Assembly (NCBI RefSeq): GCF_020080835.1
Contig: NC_058164.1
Location: 6,659,666 to 6,723,665, forward strand
DNA from: Cotesia glomerata
Taxonomy: Eukaryota > Arthropoda > Insecta > Hymenoptera > Braconidae
Reading direction: 5' to 3'
Length of the DNA stretch: 64,000 nt
Shown piece by piece: positions 58,438-64,000 of the stretch. Under the pieces are notes generated by a model. The model had not been told where the DNA came from. It searched no databases and saw only the letters and a list, made by a program, of their open reading frames with translations. A program made the translations under genes and the position numbers. Numbering within the stretch: position 1 is the stretch's first letter; every line of letters begins with the position of its first letter.

Positions 58438-59843
58438 ACATTTTTACAGTATAAATATAAAGCATAATACTTGTTGTCTATGTCGGTGATATTGTTCGCG
58501 AGGAGAGTGCCGGGAAAATCCGATTAAAACTTCATTTGAGAATGGTACTTGCTGCGGAAATTACAGTAGAAGCTTCGTTTCAGAGCAATGTAGGAGGTAA
58601 AAGGTCTACGTGTATATTATATATATATATGTATGTGTGTGTGTGTTTGTGTAAGAAGGGAGTGGTTGTAGAACTGAGTCTAGACGGGAGCAAAGAGCGA
58701 AAAGGGCCGCATTCTGCAGCTCGAGGTTCAGTGCGTTCCATGTTTGATAACCCAATAATGATCAGCCGTAGTCGTTGCGTTGTCGGGGGCCTTTGATTTA
58801 GTGGTATTTCCCAGTGCTGCTGTGACACGTCGTCACTTGGGTGCCTCCGTTGCGAAAGCACCGCTCCCATTAATTTGCTCGAGACCATTAGCGAACTTGC
58901 GTGCTGCTATCTTGCTATCTAACATACAAACGAGATTTGGTCTAGGTCTTCTGGGGCTTTCAGGGCCTAGTTTTGTTATTTTTACTTAACATTTTTTTTT
59001 AGGCTACCAAATCGGAGCTCAACTAAAAACATATTTGTAAAACGATGGTAATTAAGATAAGTAATTAAATATATTTAAACAATGTAAATTAGATAAATAT
59101 AAAAGGGAAGAATTGATAATGCATTGGATTCTTTCACAGGTGATTTAGCATCGGTTCTTTTGGCACTATCTACCGCTAAGCATTATTGGAATCAGCGATT
59201 CAATTACAAGTTAAACGTTGTAAATCTGCATGAAGTATCGCAAGTTACCCTTGGCTATCTTGTACGCTTTTGCTCGTATTCTCATCGTATCTATTGTATT
59301 ATATTGCCCTCTCCTTCTCCAACCACTTATGGAGTGGACTGAGACTCGCACATACACGTCCTGGCCAAGGATGTGTGGGTGGATTCCGTGTAATCATCAT
59401 CTTGCCTCGTCTGCTAGTTCTAGCTCTTCTATTTCTATTCGTAACACCCCCGGTTCCGTTCCCGTATAGATCACTATTCTTGACTTTATATATATATATA
59501 TATATTGTGGAGATGCGTGCTTTCCACTCGATCCCATATAATCTTCCGTTCTCTCGCTTCTCCTCCGGGTCTCTCTTTTTACTGATCTCCGGGTGTTCCA
59601 TTCCCGCCCTTGCTCCTAATAAACTATGCAGTCTGAATAACAACGAGCTCGGTGACTCCTGCGTCCATGCCACCAAAACTTGGATCTTTAATATTGTTAT
59701 ATCCTATTCTATTCGAATCACCCTTCCATTCTCTTATAAGAGAATAGACACTCACTTTGTCTTCTGATGTCTCACTTTTTTAATGCACTCAAGCAATACT
59801 TCCAATAAAAAATTCAATTATCTAATGCAGCATTTTTTTTAAA
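58438..59843. other. Desert segment with two unique islands
   Basis: Islands lie at about 58,490-58,980 and 59,120-59,780, separated by A/T DNA, with TA and GT microsatellites near 58,620-58,645 and 59,490. Frames are open on both strands at once. No protein family recognised. Confidence 0.45.
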
Positions 59844-60561
59844 TCTATATTATTAAAAAAATAAGAAAAATTTTGTTTTCAGGATAGTGATATGATAAAA
59901 TCGATTTTTTTAGTGAAATTTTGTGTCATTGCAAAGTCAATTTATGATGATGAGTATTTAGAATTATGAAATGACTCAATTAAGAAATGACCTTTTATCT
60001 TGTGAAATATTGACATTTTTAAAGATATAAGCTCACCCTGACATTACACTCATCGAGACCTTTCATTTGAGTATCCACATCAATTTTTCATATAGTTTAT
60101 ATATTTATATATATGAATATATGAAAAATATATCAAAATGCATGTGGGTACTCAAATGAAAGGTCTTGATGAGTATAATATCGGAATGAGCTTATATCTT
60201 TAAAAATGTCAATAATTAAGAACTGAGATTGCTATCTTGTCAACTAATGAGAATTTTAAAGATATAAGCTCATCCCGATTTTACATTCATTGAGACCTTT
60301 CATTTGAGTACCCACATCAGTTTTTCATATATTTTATATATTTATATATATGTATATACGAAAAATATATGAAAATGCATGTGGGTACTCAAGTGAAAGC
60401 TCTTGATGAGTGTAACACTAGGATGAGTTCATTTCTTTAAAAACATCAATAGTTAAGAAAGTATAGTGCAAGTTAACAAAATTCATTATTTAATAAAGTA
60501 AAATTTTAATTTTTGTAGTTCACGAGTCACGGCAGTCACATAGTGACTGCAAGGTTGCTAG
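59844..60561 (+). mobile_element. Complete Helitron family 1 copy (718 bp)
   Basis: It runs from A|TCTATATTATTAAAAAAATA to the terminal hairpin GCAGTCACATAGTGACTGC, AAGGTTGCTAG|T. It has two hairpin modules with a partly deleted 5' unique region. Both ends and A/T flanks are intact. Confidence 0.88.
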
Positions 60562-61903
60562 TATTTATTTATTTTTCTAGACAAACTTCTATAACTTGAC
60601 TTATCACTTTTAATCTCAGCCAGTAATTAACTGCATAATTAATGGTAAGATTATTTTATTAAATTATTATTTTTTTTTTCTCTAAATAAATTGAATGATT
60701 AAAGCCCCAAAAGTTTTAATTGCTTATAATTTGAATGCTTATTTAAAAGCGACACAGCGAACTCGTATTGTTTATGAACGAAACTTTTAATTAAAATACC
60801 AAAAGCTTGAAAATGAAAATTTTTTCAATATTTTCGCATTTTAATCGATAAAAAAAAGACTCATTATATTTTTCGATAGAAAAAAAATTTTTTTTCAATC
60901 ATTTCCTGGCTCTTGAACGTTGATTTCTATTTTAAAATATCCGTATAACTTTTTAATTAAAAAAAAAATAAAAAAAAAAAAATGGGGCCTATTCGGATTT
61001 TTAATTAACGAATTTTCAATTTTATTATTCCAAATAAAAATGGAGAGCCTTTTAATTCAAAGTAAATTTGAAGAGTAAACCAAAAAATTTAATGTATGTA
61101 TTTATCTTTCTTTGCTGTTCGGTATTGGTGTATAAAGAAATAAATTTATATAAAAATAGTGTACACAATATAAAGTGTATTTGAGTATCGGAATCGATTT
61201 AACTTTGTTCGTAAAATACCATCGGGGATGAATATATCTATACAACAATCCCCGGCTAAACTATACGGGAAATTTGTGAAACCTACCACCGCATTCTCGT
61301 GGGGGAGCACTACTATTTTTCTTCCCTATTCTCATACGGCAAATGAGACATACAAAAACTGCTTTTTTCGCACGATACCAAATTCAGAGGGAGAAAATCC
61401 ATTCTATATATATACTTATGTATTTATATATCTGTATAGCTCTATATGTACGTACATTCCCCAGGGGGATTGAAAATGTACAACATTTTTCAGTACGCAA
61501 TCGATATTGTGCCAACAGGCAAATATATACCCACTTTTTTTATCAGTTCAAAAATTCAACGTCAAACGTCAATTGTCGTAGTTTTTAAAATGGAAAACCA
61601 GAAATTTAATAACTGAAAATTACTCGACAATTTATTTGATGCCTGCGGGCTACTTATTAAAGACAAAGCTTCAACTTTTATGAATTTAATATGAATAATG
61701 AAATGCCGATATTAAATTTTTTAATTGTTATCAAAAGTTGGTAATCAACATCGTGTATTAATAATGAACCGCTGCAGTTTATTAAAAATATTTTCGAGGT
61801 ATAAAACTCTGTTTCAAATTTAATAATAATTATTAAACAAAAATCCTCTGAATTAATTAAAAGTACTTTTTAAAATTTAATTAAAATTTTTCCAAACAAA
61901 CAA
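60562..61903. other. Desert segment, mostly A/T-rich
   Basis: This is simple A/T DNA with a modestly less A/T-rich unique part at 61,180-61,580. I see nothing supportable in it. Confidence 0.45.
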
Positions 61904-62418
61904 TCTATGTTATCAAGAGAAAAATAAAAATTTTGTTTCCAGGATAGTCATATAATAAAATCGGTTTTTTTTTAGTGAAATTTAGTATCATTGTAAAGAT
62001 CTTGATTTGAATTTGTGCCTTTTCATATCATTCTCACCGATAGTCAATTTATTATGATAAATATTTAGGCTGCATTCGAAAATACTTTATCTCTAGATAA
62101 ATAATTAAGAAATGACCTTTTATCTTGTGAAATATTGACATTTTTAAAAATATAAGCTCATCCCGATGTTACATTCATCAAGACCTTTCATTTGAGTACC
62201 CACATCAATTTTTCATATATTTATGTATATTATATATATGTATATATGAAAAATATATCAAAAATGCATGTGGGTACTTAAATGAAAGCTCTTGATGAGT
62301 GTAATATCGGGATGAGCTTATATCTTTAAAAACGTCAATATTTAAGAAAGTACAGCAAAATTTTATTTGTTTATAATTCAAAAGTCACGGCAGTCATATA
62401 GTGACTGCAAGTTTGCAA
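61904..62418 (+). mobile_element. Helitron family 1 copy, nearly complete
   Basis: It starts A|TCTATGTTATCAAGAGAAAA, then the full 5' unique region, one hairpin module and a shortened tail. The terminal hairpin GCAGTCATATAGTGACTGC is kept but the end has decayed from CTAG to CAAA. Confidence 0.8.
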
Positions 62419-63662
62419 ATTATTATTTTTTTTTATTTTTTTTCTCACATAAAATATTTAAGAGTCGATTTTTCAGTACTCAGACTTAAAAGCTTAAAAT
62501 TTCGCTAATGACTCTGACGACTTAATAAAAATAAAAAATATCCCGGATTAAATTTTACAAGGGAGTTTTTTTGGATTACTGTTAAAAAAATAGTGATAGA
62601 TTATTTAACATAAATGTACAACAAGCTGAGAGATTTCAGTAAATCATATAATTTTTAGTGAGTTTACAAAGGGGATGCGGAATAGGGAACAGGGAATCTC
62701 GAGCTGGAGCGCAACGAGTTATACCTTTCGAGTTGGCTCGGTCGGCACGTAAATCAGTGCAACGCCTCACCTCGTCGCGCTCCCTCCTATCCTGTTATCC
62801 TCCTCCACCTTCTCGCTATTCTCTCTTTGCTGGATGGGTGTGTAGCGAGAAAAAACTATTGGTGAAACTAATCCGCTTTGGGTGCGTGCGTCCATCAACG
62901 GCTCTGCACATAACACAACTTGAGCACACACCAGCGCAACAGTAAAAAATATAAACAAAAGCGGCAAATGAAAAATAACTGAAACAAACAAAAAACACAT
63001 CGCAGTACAAATGTACGGCGCCGTTATGAAAGAGGAATAAACGAGAGGAATTGGTGTATCACTGCTGGAGCAGTGCAACAAAAAAATAAAATAAAAATGA
63101 AGGAGCAAAAAATGGTACGTTTACGTGGAAGCTTTCTATTTTCATTCGCGCCAATAACGATATCGCGTCATTGTACATTGTACATGGTCATTGTACTTGG
63201 TGTTGTAACGACGCCACAACCGTAACATTTCGATAACGAATAGAAGCCCCGAGTGATCCGTTGTTAGAGATCGCTGTTCGGTGATCGGTGATCCTGATCG
63301 TTCCAGGGTTGTAGATCCCGCCGGAAGGCCCTTTACATTGTCGAGCGAGGAAATTCCTGCCGATGGGGCTGCTACCACTCAAAACCCGTGACAAAGTGTG
63401 ACAAGTGAAAGCTCCCGGCGATAAACGCCCCCGAAAACCGAACGGGATCCAGGAAACAGGATATCGTTATGCCGCGTTAGGACTACTGTGCCATCTGCGC
63501 TACTGCCAATTTAAAGGTGATTTCTGATATCATATCACGATGCTTTCAACGCGGATATTTTTCTCAATAACTCGACACGGGGTACAAAAATTTTATTTAT
63601 TTTACTACAGAGAAATTTACAGAAAATTTTAGTTTATTCTCGTATTTTAATAAGTCTTGTTA
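62419..63662. other. Desert segment with a GC-rich island
   Basis: About 62,650-63,550 is unique and among the most GC-rich DNA here. Several frames overlap on both strands. A promoter, enhancer or untranslated exon is possible. No splice pattern or domain supports a protein. Confidence 0.45.
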
Positions 63663-63830
63663 TACAGAAAAAAAAATGTTCTTGATTTGAGTAGAAAAAT
63701 TCTTGATTCAAGGAAATTTTATTTGATTCAAGAATTTTTCGTCTTGATTCAAGACAATTACCCTCTTCAAAATTATATTCTTGGTTCAAGAATTTTTCTC
63801 TTGAATCAAGTTAATTTTTTTTTCAGTGTA
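63663..63830. mobile_element. Small MITE built from TTCTTGATTCAAG repeats
   Basis: TACAGAAAAAAAAATGTTC at the left pairs with AATTTTTTTTTCAGTGTA at the right as imperfect inverted ends with TA at the borders. Inside, near-palindromic TTCTTGATTCAAG and its inverse recur about five times, so the whole 168 bp can fold. Confidence 0.65.
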
Positions 63831-63967
63831 TGAATTTTATTTTTCTAAGTTATATTTTGAAATCAATATCGCTTTATATTGAATTCAAAAAATTCTTTAA
63901 TTAGAAATTTATTTTATTAATAATTTAAAATGAGCTTTTAAAAAATTGCTATTTAAATAAAATTTTT

Positions 63968-64000
63968 GGTAATTATTTACAAGTGGGGTCCACTCTATTT
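63968..64000. mobile_element. Start of another copy of the 8-bp-duplication MITE
   Basis: GGTAATTATTTACAAGTGGG, followed by GTC, equals the terminus of the element at 35,059-35,527 (right-arm version). The copy is cut by the window edge. Confidence 0.6.

Noticed and set aside
59124..59767. 165-codon frame near 59.5 kb
   Set aside because: It is hydrophobic and Ser-rich from CT-rich DNA and crosses a TA microsatellite. The opposite strand is also open.

Overview
The window is nuclear DNA of a very AT-rich insect genome. Short AT-rich introns, GT-AG splice sites, animal housekeeping genes and dense Helitron and MITE insertions all show this. A hymenopteran, perhaps a parasitoid wasp, is my inference from base composition and gene style; no single gene here proves it. 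No prokaryotic, organellar or viral genes were recognised. Exon structures were built by hand from splice signals and reading phase, and every complete model keeps an intact frame.

Positions 1 to about 24,650 are gene-dense. In order: the 5' part of an STK40-like pseudokinase (minus, runs off the left edge); two tandem low-molecular-weight protein tyrosine phosphatases (plus), only 41 bp apart; guanine deaminase (minus), whose stop codon lies 4 bp from the second phosphatase; a 16-exon gene encoding only the tail of an axonemal-type dynein heavy chain, without linker or motor (plus); a PGAP6/TMEM8 GPI-processing membrane protein (minus); a TAF1C-like RNA polymerase I factor (plus); and TIM50 of the mitochondrial import machinery (minus), with a possible second first exon about 0.8 kb upstream. 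These are unrelated housekeeping functions packed as head-to-head and tail-to-tail pairs, not a pathway.

Positions 24,650 to 64,000 form a gene desert of about 39 kb in which I can support no protein-coding host gene. It alternates AT-rich DNA, GC-richer unique islands of 0.3 to 1 kb (candidate regulatory DNA or untranslated exons), and mobile elements. One non-autonomous Helitron family has about ten copies in the desert, plus a related hairpin dimer in the last TIM50 intron. Its copies start TCTATATTATTAA, end with a short hairpin and CTAG, sit between A and T, and carry an internal hairpin module.

The largest copy, about 27,317-33,235, has amplified its hairpin module into an array of about 443-bp units. 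A second Helitron of 2,241 bp is inserted in that array at an exactly reconstructable A/T site. A 5'-truncated non-LTR retrotransposon has hit the outer copy's 5' terminus. Several TIR elements (TTAA, 8-bp and TA target duplications) are also present.

The most interesting points are the tail-only dynein gene, the nested Helitron complex with a possible captured exon, the phosphatase pair with almost no spacer, and the alternative TIM50 first exon.
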